Source: Solidesulfovibrio magneticus RS-1
GTDB lineage: Bacteria > Desulfobacterota > Desulfovibrionia > Desulfovibrionales > Desulfovibrionaceae
Reading direction: 5' to 3'
DNA length: 64,000 nt
Assembly (NCBI RefSeq): GCF_000010665.1
Contig: NC_012796.1
Coordinates: 868,001 to 932,000, forward strand
The notes beneath the pieces are model-generated. The model worked only from the letters and a program-made list of their open reading frames with translations. It searched no databases and was not told the DNA's origin. Positions 27,266 to 35,503 of this stretch are shown piece after piece; the first letter of the stretch is position 1, and every line of letters begins with the position of its first letter. A program made the position numbers and the translations under genes.

Positions 27266-28027
27266 ATGCGCAAACGCTTTCCCGCCGTCATCCTCGCCGC
27301 CCTGGCCCTGCTCCTGGCCGCCGGTCAGGCCCTGGCCGGCCCGGCCGTCGATCCCAAGGCCGAGGCGGTCCTTCGGGCCATGGTCGCCAACCTGCAAGGC
27401 CTAAACGCCTTTTCCGTCACCGAGGCCAGTCTGGTGGACCGGGTGTTCCCCAACGGCCAGAAAGTGGCCTTTTTCCACAAAACGACCATCAAGGCCGAGC
27501 GTCCCGACAAGCTGCGGGCCGAGGCCGCGGGCGACGACGTGTCCGGCCTGTGGCTGGTCAACGGCCCGAACCTGACGCTGTACGACGCCAGGACCAAGGC
27601 CTACGTCGCCCTGGACGTGCCGCCGCGCCTGGAGCAGGCCCTGGGGCAAGCCCTGGCCAAGCTGCGGCTGGTCGGCCCCATGGTCGATTTCCTGGCCGAC
27701 GATCCCTACAAGAGCATCATGGACGGCGTGCTTGAGGCCGTCTACGTGGGCCAAAGCGAGGTGGGCGGCAAGCCCTGCCATCATCTGGCCTTTCGCCAGT
27801 TGACCCGGGATTTCGAGCTGTGGATCGACGCCGGCAAGACGCCCTGGCCCTTGCGTCTGGCCGTCACCGACAAGACGCTGCACGGCGATCCCCGCACTCT
27901 GGTCGAATACGCCGACTGGAAGCCGGTTTCGGGCTTTAGCGCCAAGACGTTTGCCTGGACGCCGCCCAAGGACGCGACCCGGGTCGCTACGGCCCCCCAC
28001 AAGCCGGCCCCGGCCGCCAAGCCGTAA
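27266..28027 (+). CDS. periplasmic DUF2092-like protein
   Basis: Protein of 253 residues with a signal peptide (residues 1-24, ending GQALA). The mature part resembles DUF2092, relatives of the LolA/LppX lipoprotein-carrier fold. Features are VLRAMVANLQGLNAFSV near the start, VNGPNLTLYDARTKAYV, and GGKPCHHLAFRQ followed by FELWIDAG. Such proteins are thought to bind hydrophobic ligands in the periplasm. The C-terminal tail is Ala/Pro-rich. An AAGGAG site precedes the ATG. It is 12 bases upstream of the Gly/Pro-rich gene, so the two are probably co-transcribed. Confidence 0.82.
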   Translation: MRKRFPAVILAALALLLAAGQALAGPAVDPKAEAVLRAMVANLQGLNAFSVTEASLVDRVFPNGQKVAFFHKTTIKAERPDKLRAEAAGDDVSGLWLVNGPNLTLYDARTKAYVALDVPPRLEQALGQALAKLRLVGPMVDFLADDPYKSIMDGVLEAVYVGQSEVGGKPCHHLAFRQLTRDFELWIDAGKTPWPLRLAVTDKTLHGDPRTLVEYADWKPVSGFSAKTFAWTPPKDATRVATAPHKPAPAAKP

Positions 28028-28039
28028 CGGAGGCGCGCC

Positions 28040-28789
28040 ATGGCACATCTTTCCACGCGCGGCTTTTGCCGCCTTCTTGGCGTTTTGGGGCTGGCCGCCG
28101 GACTCGTTGTCGCCGTTCCCGGGGCCGGCCAGGCCTTTCGGGGCTTCGGCGGCGGGGGCTTCCACGGCGGTTTCGGCGGCGGCGGGTTTGGCGGCGGCGG
28201 GTTCCATCCGCCGGAAGGTGGTTTTGGCGGGGGAGGGTTCCATCCCCCTGAGGGCGGCATGGGCTTTGGCGGCGACGGGTTCCGTCCGCCCGCGCCCGAA
28301 GGCGGCATGGGCTTTGGCGGGGGCATGCATCCGCCCGAGCCGGCCGGCTTCGGTGGCATGGCGCCCATGGCCCCGGTCGGAGCCATGGGCGCGCCCCATC
28401 CCATGGGGCCGCCGGCTTTCGGCGACGCGCCCCGGCCGCCCATGCCCGGCCCCGCACCGGGCTTTGGCCCCGCGCCCATGCCCGGGCCGCATCCCGGCCC
28501 CTTTGCCCCGGCTTTCGGGCCGGTGGGGCCGCCGCCGCCCGCGCCCTGGGTCGGGCCGCGCCCCATCGCCCCCGTGCCGGTTCCCTATCCGGTCCCCGGT
28601 CCCGGCCCCTACGCCGGGGCGCTGTGGGCGCTGCCGGCCGCTGCGGCGGCCGTGACCATCGCCGGCGCGACCTATTACGCCGTGGGCAACGCCTACTACC
28701 AGCCCGTGATCCAGGACGGGTCCACCGTCTATGTCCAGGTCAATCCGCCCCAGTCGGGCGACGACGACGGCTTTGGCGACGACGATTGA
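28040..28789 (+). CDS. exported Gly/Pro-rich repeat protein
   Basis: Protein of 249 residues. After a signal peptide (about 1-32, ending GQA) comes a low-complexity half with imperfect repeats of GGGFHPPEGG and GGMGF. A Pro/Ala/Gly-rich stretch follows. The last 60 residues have a short hydrophobic segment (ALPAAAAAVTIAGATYYAVG), then YYQPVIQDGSTVYVQVNPP and an acidic end DDDGFGDDD. The terminal part resembles small surface proteins with a YVV/VNPP-type domain. It is likely envelope-associated and partly disordered. A GGAGG site precedes the ATG. The complementary strand has a long open frame, which is a by-product of this composition. Confidence 0.8.
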   Translation: MAHLSTRGFCRLLGVLGLAAGLVVAVPGAGQAFRGFGGGGFHGGFGGGGFGGGGFHPPEGGFGGGGFHPPEGGMGFGGDGFRPPAPEGGMGFGGGMHPPEPAGFGGMAPMAPVGAMGAPHPMGPPAFGDAPRPPMPGPAPGFGPAPMPGPHPGPFAPAFGPVGPPPPAPWVGPRPIAPVPVPYPVPGPGPYAGALWALPAAAAAVTIAGATYYAVGNAYYQPVIQDGSTVYVQVNPPQSGDDDGFGDDD

Positions 28790-28809
28790 CCGCAACCCCG
28801 GAGGAATCC

Positions 28810-29148
28810 ATGAAGCGTTTTTGCCTTGCCTGTCTGGCCGTTGCCCTGCTGTGCGCGAGCCTTGGCGGCTGCGTGCCGCCCAAGCCCGCCTCGCCGTCGA
28901 TGTTTTACGGCAACTGCATCACGCCCATGGGGGCCGATCCCTGCGATTCGGACATGAGCATCTGCCAGGTCTTTGAAGACGTCATCACCCAGAAATGGGC
29001 CACGGCCGGGGCCTGCCGCACGGCCTGCAACCAGGCCTTCAATCAGCTGAGCTACCAGTCTCCCGGCCAGGACTGCGGCTACATGTATTGGCGGGGTAGC
29101 GACTTGTGCGAGCAGGAGTGCCTGCGCCAGTATCCCAAGAGCAAATAG
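28810..29148 (+). CDS. small cysteine-rich lipoprotein
   Basis: Protein of 112 residues with a lipoprotein signal peptide (lipobox LGGC, lipidated Cys21). The mature part has eight further cysteines (in GNC, DPC, SIC, GAC, TAC, QDC, DLC and QEC). Their even number suggests up to four disulfides in the periplasm. A GGAGG site precedes the ATG by six bases. It lies 20 bases after the Gly/Pro-rich protein and probably belongs to the same transcript. No family was recognised. Confidence 0.8.
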   Translation: MKRFCLACLAVALLCASLGGCVPPKPASPSMFYGNCITPMGADPCDSDMSICQVFEDVITQKWATAGACRTACNQAFNQLSYQSPGQDCGYMYWRGSDLCEQECLRQYPKSK

Positions 29149-29216
29149 CGGCCGGTCCGGCAGATTGTTGGCGGCCATATCGGCGACTCGATTTGCGCGA
29201 ACCCAGGAGGGCGACG

Positions 29217-29516
29217 ATGAACGATAAGCAATGGTGCGAGATTGTCGAAAAGGCCTTTTCCGACGCGGCGTTCAAGAAGCGATTGCTTGCCGAACCGGCA
29301 AAAGTGCTGGCTGAGGAAGGCGTGGCGATTCCTGAGGGCGTCACGGTCAACATCGTCGCATCGACGCCAAAGGAACTGTGGTTGGTGTTGCCAAGCCACG
29401 TAGAGCACATCAAGTTCCTGAGTCCCTATGTCGCCGTGCAGGAGGTGGACGGCGTCGAGGTGGCGGGCTGCGACCCCAAGACGTGCAAGAACCCTGCGGC
29501 GGGCTGCGCCGAGTAG
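29217..29516 (+). CDS. NHLP-type (nitrile hydratase-like leader) peptide precursor
   Basis: Small protein of 99 residues with an AGGAGG site. Residues 1-65 resemble the nitrile-hydratase-alpha-like leader of NHLP RiPP precursors: FKKRLLAEPAKVLAEEGV, IPEGVTVNIVAST and ELWLVLPSH. The remainder, ending VAGCDPKTCKNPAAGCAE, carries three cysteines (85, 90 and 97) and looks like a core peptide. VAG before Cys85 could be the cleavage point, though the usual GG is missing. No maturation enzyme or peptidase-exporter (NHLM type) is beside it. The radical SAM fusion 4.5 kb away is the only candidate in the window and the link is weak. Alternatively it is a stand-alone leader-like protein of another role. 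Confidence 0.75.
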   Translation: MNDKQWCEIVEKAFSDAAFKKRLLAEPAKVLAEEGVAIPEGVTVNIVASTPKELWLVLPSHVEHIKFLSPYVAVQEVDGVEVAGCDPKTCKNPAAGCAE

Positions 29517-29542
29517 AGGACCGCATCTGTCAGACAACGAAA

Positions 29543-29570
29543 AAGGGGTTCGTCTTGCGACGAACCCCTT
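29543..29570 (-). terminator. terminator of the tRNA-Lys transcript
   Basis: A perfect 12-base stem AAGGGGTTCGTC with a TTGC loop is followed on the minus strand by a T-run (TTTTTCG). It lies 8 bases past the tRNA 3' end and also faces the convergent peptide gene. Confidence 0.85.
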
Positions 29571-29578
29571 GAAATCTC

Positions 29579-29654
29579 TGGTGGGCCATCAAGGACTCGA
29601 ACCTTGAACCAACGGATTAAGAGTCCGCTGCTCTACCAATTGAGCTAATGGCCC
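29579..29654 (-). tRNA. tRNA-Lys (anticodon CTT)
   Basis: The 76-base gene on the minus strand begins GGGCCATTAGCTCAATTGG and ends with an encoded CCA. The acceptor stem GGGCCAT pairs with ATGGCCC. The D arm is AGCTCAATTGGTAGAGC. The anticodon loop CTCTTAA gives anticodon CTT (codon AAG). The T arm GGTTCGAGTCC is standard. Confidence 0.97.
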
Positions 29655-29682
29655 GTGCTGCACTCACGTGCGGCGAAGAGGA

Positions 29683-29711
29683 TGTCTACGCGGGAAGGGG
29701 TGGGGTGTCAA
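29683..29711 (-). promoter_or_regulatory. sigma70-type promoter for tRNA-Lys
   Basis: Read on the minus strand, TTGACA (29706-29711) and TAGACA (29683-29688) are separated by 17 bases. An A/T-rich run lies just upstream, as in stable-RNA promoters. The predicted start is about 22 bases before the tRNA. Confidence 0.6.
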
Positions 29712-29752
29712 CGCTTTTTTGAAAAAAAATCGCGACAAGCCGGCGACGCCAT

Positions 29753-29781
29753 TTGCCGTTTGCCCCAATATGGAATATAGG
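29753..29781 (+). promoter_or_regulatory. candidate promoter for ricT-metG
   Basis: TTGCCG (29753) and TATAGG (29776) are spaced by 17 bases, about 50 bases upstream of the ricT start codon. Confidence 0.45.
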
Positions 29782-29833
29782 CGCTCCCTGGACGCAAATT
29801 ACCGCCGCCTCGCGGCGTACCCATAGGGCGCAC

Positions 29834-31267
29834 ATGAGCCATATCCTCGGCATCAAGTTCCGTGACCACGGACAGGTCTATTATTTCGAATCCGGCCCCT
29901 TTGTCGTGGCCCTGGGCGACGACGTCCTGGTCCAGACCGAACAGGGCCTGGGCATGGGCCATGTCGTCGCCGTGCGCGATGATTTGCCCGAAGACGCCCA
30001 TGAGGGCGAACTCAAACCCATTTTCCGCCTGCCCACCGACGAGGACCGGGACACCAAGCGCGAAAACGACCAGCTCGGCCGCGAGGCCCATGCCTGGTGC
30101 CGCAAGTGCATTGAGACCCGAAACCTCGACATGAAGCTCGTGGACGTGGAAGTGCTCCACGACCGCAGCAAGATCGTCTTTTATTTCACCGCCCCGGGCC
30201 GGGTCGATTTCCGCGAGCTGGTCAAGGATCTGGTCAAGGCCTACCACACCCGCATCGAACTGCGCCAGATCGGCGTGCGCCACGAGACGCAGATGCTCGG
30301 GGCCATCGGCAACTGCGGCCAGATCTGCTGCTGTCGCCGGTTCATGCGCAAGTTCGCCCCGGTCACCATCAAGATGGCCAAGGAACAGAATCTGTTCCTC
30401 AACCCCACCAAGATTTCCGGCATCTGCGGCCGGCTGTTGTGCTGCCTGTCCTTTGAGCAGGAAAACTACGAGCAGTTCCAGAAAAAATGCCCGCGCGTGG
30501 GCAAGAAGTTTTCCACTTCCCTGGGCATGGTCAAGGTGCTGCGCACCAATCTGTTCCGGGAAACCATCAGCGTCCTGGACGAAGTTGGCGACGAGCATGA
30601 ATTGACCGTGGAGGAATGGACCCAGGCCCTGGAAAACCGTCCCGCCCCGGTGGAACCCGGCGCCGAGGCCGCCGAGGCGGCCAAGGCCGAAACGCCCCGT
30701 CCGGAACCGCGCCGCGCCGAGACCGGCCGCCCGCCGCGCGGCGAGAGCGGACGCGGCGACGGCCGCCGCGATGCCCGCCGTGAGGGCGGTTCCTCCAGCG
30801 AACGCCGCGACTCTCGCCGCGACGGCGGACGCGACGGCGGACGCGAACAACGCCGCGACAGCGGGCGTGACCACGGCCGGGACGGCGGACGAGAGAGCAG
30901 CCGCGAGGGCGGGCGCGACCCGCACCGCGAGGCCGAGCGCCGCCGCGACACCGCACCGGCCGCCTCCGAAACCGACGCCCATACCCACGAGGCCGGCGGC
31001 CAGCCCCGCGAGCCGCAGCCACGCGACGGGCTGCCCCGTGACAACCAGCCCCGCGAGCCGCAAGGCCGCGACGGAGCCTCGCGCTCGTCCCGGCGTTCCC
31101 GCCGCTCCGGCCGCCGGCCCGGCCGCCCGACCGGTCCCGGCGGTCCGTCCGCCCCGGGTGGCGACGGCGCGCCCGAAGCCCCGCATAACCCCCGCCACCG
31201 GTCCCGGCGTCCCGAGGGACGCCCCCAGGGCGGCAAACCTTCCCGTGAACCGGAGAGCGGATCGTGA
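29834..31267 (+). CDS. ricT: RicT/PSP1-domain protein with long disordered tail
   Basis: Protein of 477 residues. The first 260 or so form a PSP1/RicT domain (GIKFRDHGQVYYFESG... KIVFYFTAPGRVDFRELVKDL). Cysteine motifs such as NCGQICCCRRF and ICGRLLCCLSFE, with KKCP, match the Fe-S cluster site of the Bacillus RicT (Y-complex) protein. The last 190 or so residues are a low-complexity R/G/D/E-rich tail with repeats like RRDGGRDGGRE. This tail is not part of the Bacillus protein and is likely RNA-binding or disordered. The Met at 29834 gives the conserved N terminus. Its stop overlaps the GTG start of metG. In Bacillus, RicT acts in mRNA processing. Confidence 0.88.
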   Translation: MSHILGIKFRDHGQVYYFESGPFVVALGDDVLVQTEQGLGMGHVVAVRDDLPEDAHEGELKPIFRLPTDEDRDTKRENDQLGREAHAWCRKCIETRNLDMKLVDVEVLHDRSKIVFYFTAPGRVDFRELVKDLVKAYHTRIELRQIGVRHETQMLGAIGNCGQICCCRRFMRKFAPVTIKMAKEQNLFLNPTKISGICGRLLCCLSFEQENYEQFQKKCPRVGKKFSTSLGMVKVLRTNLFRETISVLDEVGDEHELTVEEWTQALENRPAPVEPGAEAAEAAKAETPRPEPRRAETGRPPRGESGRGDGRRDARREGGSSSERRDSRRDGGRDGGREQRRDSGRDHGRDGGRESSREGGRDPHREAERRRDTAPAASETDAHTHEAGGQPREPQPRDGLPRDNQPREPQGRDGASRSSRRSRRSGRRPGRPTGPGGPSAPGGDGAPEAPHNPRHRSRRPEGRPQGGKPSREPESGS

Positions 31268-33219
31268 ATCGCTTTTTTATCACCACGCCCATTTACTACG
31301 TCAACGCCAAGCCCCACCTGGGCCATGCCTACACCACCATCGTGGCCGACGCCCTGGCCCGGTTCCATCGGCTGTGCGGCGAGGACGTCTTTTTTCTGAC
31401 CGGCACCGACGAGCACGGCGACAAGATCGCCGAGGCCGCGGCCAAGGCCGGCCAGACGCCCAAGGAATACGCCGACGCCATCAGCGGCCTTTTCTCCTCG
31501 CTGTGGCCGGATCTCGGCATCACGCCCACGCGTTTTATCCGCACCACCGACACCGACCACATCGACGCCGTGCGCCGGGCCTTGCAGCTCGTCTATGACA
31601 AGGGCGACATCTATTTCGGCGAATACGGCGGCCATTACTGCACGGGCTGCGAGCGGTTCTTGACCGAAAAAGAGCTGGTGGACGGCCTGTGCCCGGACCA
31701 CAAGGTCAAGCCCGACTACATCGCCGAGAAGAACTACTTCTTCCGCATGTCCAAGTACCAGGGCCAGCTTTTGGAGCACATCAAGGCCAACCCGGACTTC
31801 ATCCGGCCGCGCCAGTACCGCAACGAGGTCGTGAGCCTCCTCGAATCCGGGGCGCTGGACGATCTGTGCATCTCCCGGCCCAAGTCGCGCCTGACCTGGG
31901 GCGTGGAACTGCCTTTTGACGCCAATTTCGTCACCTACGTCTGGTTCGACGCGCTCATCAACTACCTGACCGCCGTCGGCTGGCCCGACGCCCCGGATTT
32001 CGGGGCCTGGTGGGGCGCGGCCGAGCATCTGGTGGCCAAGGATATCTTAAAGCCCCACGCCGTCTTTTGGCCCACCATGCTGCTGGCCATGGACTTGCCG
32101 CTGTATAAGCACTTAAATGTCCACGGCTATTGGCTGGTGCGCGACACCAAGATGTCCAAATCCCTGGGCAACGTGGTCGAGCCGCGCGAGATGGCGGGGA
32201 GGGCCGGCCTGTCCGGGATGCGCTATTTCCTGTTGCGCGAAATGGTTTTCGGGGCCGACGCGAGCTTTACCGAAGAGGGCTTTGTCGGGCGCTTCAACGC
32301 CGATCTGGCAAACGACCTCGGCAATCTGGCCAACCGCACCCTGGCCATGACCGCCAAGTATTTCGGCTCGGTGCTGCCGGCCGGCCAGGAGGCCGACCCG
32401 GCCGACGGCGAGCTGGCCCAGCTGGCCGAGACGGCCGTGGCCAATTACCTGGCCCTGTTCCGTCAGGCCCAGTTTTCCCGGGCCCTGGACGCCTTGTGGG
32501 AGCTGGTGCGCGGGCTCAACCGCTACGTCGACGCCACGGCCCCCTGGACGCTCTTCAAGGAAGGCCGGACCGACCGGCTGGCCACGGTCATGCGAAGCGC
32601 CCTTGGCGGCCTGCGCACGGTGGCCGCCTGTCTGTCGCCGGTCATGCCCGAGGCGGCGGCCACGCTGCTCACCCAGCTCGGCCAGGACCCGGCCGCCGTC
32701 AACCTCATGGACGAGGCCAAGGGCTTTGCGCCCCTTGCCGCCGCCGCCCAGGTGGCGGCCACGTCCAACCTCTTCCCGCGCCTGGACCCGCCGGTCCGGG
32801 AAGAAGCGGCCGCGCCCAAGGCGGCCAAGCCGGCGAAGGAAGACAAGAAAAAAGAGAAGTCCAAGGAGGCCCCGGCCAAGCCCGGACCGGCCGCCGAGGT
32901 GGAATACGACGATTTCGCCAAGCTCGACCTGCGCCTGGGCAAGGTGGTCTCCGTGGCCCCCGTGCCCGGGGCCGACCGGCTCTACATCGTCCAGGCGGAC
33001 ATCGGCGAGGAGGCCCCGCGCCAGGTGGTGGCCGGGCTGGCCGAGCACTTCACCCCCGAGGAGCTGGTCGGCAGCCAGGTGACCATCGTGGCCAACCTCA
33101 AACCGCGCAAGCTGCGGGGCGTGGTCTCCCACGGCATGATCCTGGCCGTGCGCCATGCCGGGGGCATGGCCCTGATGACAGCCTCGGTTCCGGTGGCGCC
33201 GGGAGACCGGGTGTCCTAG
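31264..33219 (+). CDS. metG: methionyl-tRNA synthetase with C-terminal tRNA-binding domain
   Basis: Cytoplasmic class I aminoacyl-tRNA synthetase of 651 residues. The ATP motifs are HLGH (KPHLGHAYT) and KMSKS (TKMSKSLGN). A zinc knuckle (CTGCERFL... GLCPDH) lies at about 120-145. The anticodon-binding domain follows, then a Lys/Glu/Pro-rich linker (about 515-545) and a C-terminal EMAP/Trbp111-like tRNA-binding domain (YDDFAKLDLRLGKVV). The start is GTG at 31264, overlapping the ricT stop, which indicates translational coupling. The only cysteines around the knuckle form one CxxC/C pattern. A terminator follows at 33270. Confidence 0.97.
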   Translation: MNRFFITTPIYYVNAKPHLGHAYTTIVADALARFHRLCGEDVFFLTGTDEHGDKIAEAAAKAGQTPKEYADAISGLFSSLWPDLGITPTRFIRTTDTDHIDAVRRALQLVYDKGDIYFGEYGGHYCTGCERFLTEKELVDGLCPDHKVKPDYIAEKNYFFRMSKYQGQLLEHIKANPDFIRPRQYRNEVVSLLESGALDDLCISRPKSRLTWGVELPFDANFVTYVWFDALINYLTAVGWPDAPDFGAWWGAAEHLVAKDILKPHAVFWPTMLLAMDLPLYKHLNVHGYWLVRDTKMSKSLGNVVEPREMAGRAGLSGMRYFLLREMVFGADASFTEEGFVGRFNADLANDLGNLANRTLAMTAKYFGSVLPAGQEADPADGELAQLAETAVANYLALFRQAQFSRALDALWELVRGLNRYVDATAPWTLFKEGRTDRLATVMRSALGGLRTVAACLSPVMPEAAATLLTQLGQDPAAVNLMDEAKGFAPLAAAAQVAATSNLFPRLDPPVREEAAAPKAAKPAKEDKKKEKSKEAPAKPGPAAEVEYDDFAKLDLRLGKVVSVAPVPGADRLYIVQADIGEEAPRQVVAGLAEHFTPEELVGSQVTIVANLKPRKLRGVVSHGMILAVRHAGGMALMTASVPVAPGDRVS

Positions 33220-33269
33220 AGAAGTCATGTTTTTGTCAAAAACGGCGCGTTTTAGCCGTCGTTGACTTG

Positions 33270-33311
33270 AAGCCCTCTTGTGTTACGAAAGGACGCGCGA
33301 GAGGGCTTTTG
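33270..33311 (+). terminator. intrinsic terminator after metG
   Basis: A 9-base stem AAGCCCTCT / AGAGGGCTT encloses a 21-base loop and is followed by TTTT. It lies about 50 bases past metG. Confidence 0.65.
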
Positions 33312-33388
33312 CGTGTCGGCCGGCCGGGCCACGTGGGGTGGGTTCGGCCGGCCGCCGCACGTCTTGCATTCTTGTCGTGGGGGGGCGT

Positions 33389-35203
33389 ATGCGACTTTCC
33401 TTACAGTTGCGGCTGACGCTGACGACCGTCGTCGGCTTTGTCCTGGTGGTGCTGGCGGCCAATGTGGCCGTGTCCTGGCGGCTTGCCGACCTGACCGGGA
33501 CGGCCCGGGAGCAGGTCGCCAAGGTGCGCCGCGACCTGGGGTCCGCCGAGGCGTCGGCGGCCCGGGCCGATCTCGAATCCTTGGACAGGGTGCTGGCCGC
33601 CTTGCCGGGGCAGGCTGTTGCCGTGTCGGCTGGGGCTGGCGGCGTCTGCGCCGCCGGCATCGTCCTGGTCTTTCTGGCGCTGATCGGCCGGCATCTCATG
33701 ACCCCCCTGGACATGCTGGCCGCCTACGCCGACCGCGTGGCCCAGGGCCGGGCCGAACCGCTGCCCGACGATCCCCGCTTCATCGGTCGCCTGGGGCGGC
33801 TCAAGGCCAGCCTGGAGGCCATGGTCGCGGCCATGGCCGGCCAGCTCGCCCTGGTGCGCGACCATGCCGCCGAAGCCGACGCCCAGGCCGCCGTGGCCGA
33901 AAAAGCCGGCCGCGAAGCCCGGCTGGCCGTCAAAAAGGACGCCGTCCGCCGCCAGGGCATGCTCGGGGCCGGCGAAACCCTGGAGGGCGTGGCCGACTCC
34001 ATCAAGCAGGCGACCGGATCGCTGCGCCAGGACGCCCGCGATGTCTCGGCCGGGGCCGAGGAGCAAAAGACCCGGGTGGACGACACCGCCGCCGACGTGG
34101 ACGTGATGGTGGAGGCCACCGTGGCCGTGGCCCGGGCCGCCGAGCAGGCCGCCGGGGCCGCCGAACAAGCCCGCCGCCGGGCCGCCGCCGGAGCCGCCGT
34201 GGTGGACGATTCCGTGGCCGCCATCGGCCGGGTTTCGACCCTGGCCGCCGCCCTCAAGGACAACATGGCCGGCCTTGGCCGCCAGGCCGAATCCATCGGC
34301 CAGGTCATGACCGTCATTTCCGACATCGCCGACCAGACCAACCTGCTGGCGCTCAATGCCGCCATCGAGGCGGCCCGGGCCGGCGAGGCCGGGCGCGGCT
34401 TTGCCGTGGTGGCCGACGAGGTGCGCAAGCTGGCCGAAAAGACCATGACCGCCACCAAGGAAGTGGGGCAGGTCATCCAGGCCATCCAGGCCGGAGCCTT
34501 TGACAACATCCGGGGCATGGATCAGGCCGGGGCGGCCGTGGACGACGCCACCAGCCTGGCCGGCCAGTCCAGGGCCGCCCTGGGTGAGATCGTGGCCCTG
34601 TCCGGCGACGCCGCCGGCCAGGTCGGGGAGATCGCCCGGTCCTGCGAGGCCCAGGTGGCCGCCGGGGAACGCGTCCAGTCGGCTGTTGGGCGCATCCGCG
34701 ACCTGTCCTTGCGCACCGCCGACGGCATGGCCCGCTCCGCCGCCACCATCGAGGCCCTTGGCGGCGAGATCGAGGAACTCATCAAGTTAAACGGCGTGTT
34801 CAAGCTCATCGGCCAGGGCGCGGCCCAGGACGCCGTGGAGGCCCTGGCCGCCGCGCCGGCCATGGCCGCCCTGGACCGGGAGGGCATGGAGCGCCTCATG
34901 CGCCGGGCGCTTACCGACAACGCCTTCTTGGAGCTGCTCTACGCCACCGACGCCAAGGGCGTGCAGGTGACGGAAAACATCGCCCCGGCCGGCTTCAAGT
35001 CCACGAGCACGGCCTCCATGGTCGGCAAGAACTGGTCCTCGCGCCCCTGGTTCACCAGCGTCCGGGAAAACCAGGGCACGGCCATCTCGCCCATTTATCT
35101 TTCGGAAGCCTCGGGCGAATACTGCCTGACCATTTCCGTGCCCATCCACCAGGGCGATCAGGTCGTGGGCGTGCTTGGGGCGGACATCAAGGTGTTCGGC
35201 TAG
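33389..35203 (+). CDS. chemotaxis receptor with a C-terminal Cache-like sensor
   Basis: Chemoreceptor of 604 residues. Two N-terminal helices (about 7-29 and 75-100) bracket a small periplasmic loop. A HAMP-like region and coiled coil follow. The signalling tip is [20 protein letters not shown], with [15 protein letters not shown] as in other Desulfovibrio receptors. After the signalling helix comes an extra domain of about 110 residues ([21 protein letters not shown]... [21 protein letters not shown]), a PDC/Cache fold normally seen outside the cell. The Met at 33389 was chosen; the frame is open to 33278. A promoter is not obvious. It is followed by a large hairpin. Confidence 0.92.
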   Translation: MRLSLQLRLTLTTVVGFVLVVLAANVAVSWRLADLTGTAREQVAKVRRDLGSAEASAARADLESLDRVLAALPGQAVAVSAGAGGVCAAGIVLVFLALIGRHLMTPLDMLAAYADRVAQGRAEPLPDDPRFIGRLGRLKASLEAMVAAMAGQLALVRDHAAEADAQAAVAEKAGREARLAVKKDAVRRQGMLGAGETLEGVADSIKQATGSLRQDARDVSAGAEEQKTRVDDTAADVDVMVEATVAVARAAEQAAGAAEQARRRAAAGAAVVDDSVAAIGRVSTLAAALKDNMAGLGRQAESIGQVMTVISDIADQTNLLALNAAIEAARAGEAGRGFAVVADEVRKLAEKTMTATKEVGQVIQAIQAGAFDNIRGMDQAGAAVDDATSLAGQSRAALGEIVALSGDAAGQVGEIARSCEAQVAAGERVQSAVGRIRDLSLRTADGMARSAATIEALGGEIEELIKLNGVFKLIGQGAAQDAVEALAAAPAMAALDREGMERLMRRALTDNAFLELLYATDAKGVQVTENIAPAGFKSTSTASMVGKNWSSRPWFTSVRENQGTAISPIYLSEASGEYCLTISVPIHQGDQVVGVLGADIKVFG

Positions 35204-35257
35204 GCCGGCTGGCCGTGGGCCTTCCGGCAAGGCCCGCCCCGCCTGTCCAGCCGGCCT
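35202..35257 (+). terminator. nested hairpin at the end of the chemoreceptor gene
   Basis: The outer stem AGGCCGGCTGG pairs with CCAGCCGGCCT over 11 bases. An inner stem GGGCCTT / AAGGCCC is nested. The outer stem overlaps the stop codon and the T-run is poor (TTGTCT), so termination is likely but not certain. The rest of 35204-35503 shows no gene. Confidence 0.4.
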
Positions 35258-35435
35258 TGTCTAGCCCTGGGTCGGGTGGCGCGTCCGATTTGCGGCTGGG
35301 GCTGCGCCCCTGGAGCACGCCGGCTGCGTTATGAATAGCCTATAGCGTTGATGGTTGCCGGCAACGCAGAAAGGGCGTTTTCAGGGACGCGCCGCGAGCC
35401 GGTCCGGGCAGCGACAACCCGTCGCCGCTTTCCCC

Positions 35436-35465
35436 TTGTTACGCTGCGCCGAAACAGGTTATACT
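35436..35465 (+). promoter_or_regulatory. sigma70-type promoter for the GGDEF gene
   Basis: TTGTTA (35436) and TATACT (35460) are separated by 18 bases, 38 bases before the start codon. Confidence 0.5.
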
Positions 35466-35503
35466 AAGGTGCTCGGCGTCGTTACCGGGACAAGGGGTAG
35501 GCC

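Noticed and set aside
27781-28566. Pro-rich minus-strand frame opposite the Gly/Pro-rich exported protein
   Set aside because: It is the antisense reading of glycine and proline codons. The plus strand has a signal peptide and ribosome binding site.
29708-32028. Minus-strand frames opposite ricT and metG
   Set aside because: They are antisense products of the Arg/Gly/Asp-rich tail and metG coding sequence, with no ribosome binding site or domain.
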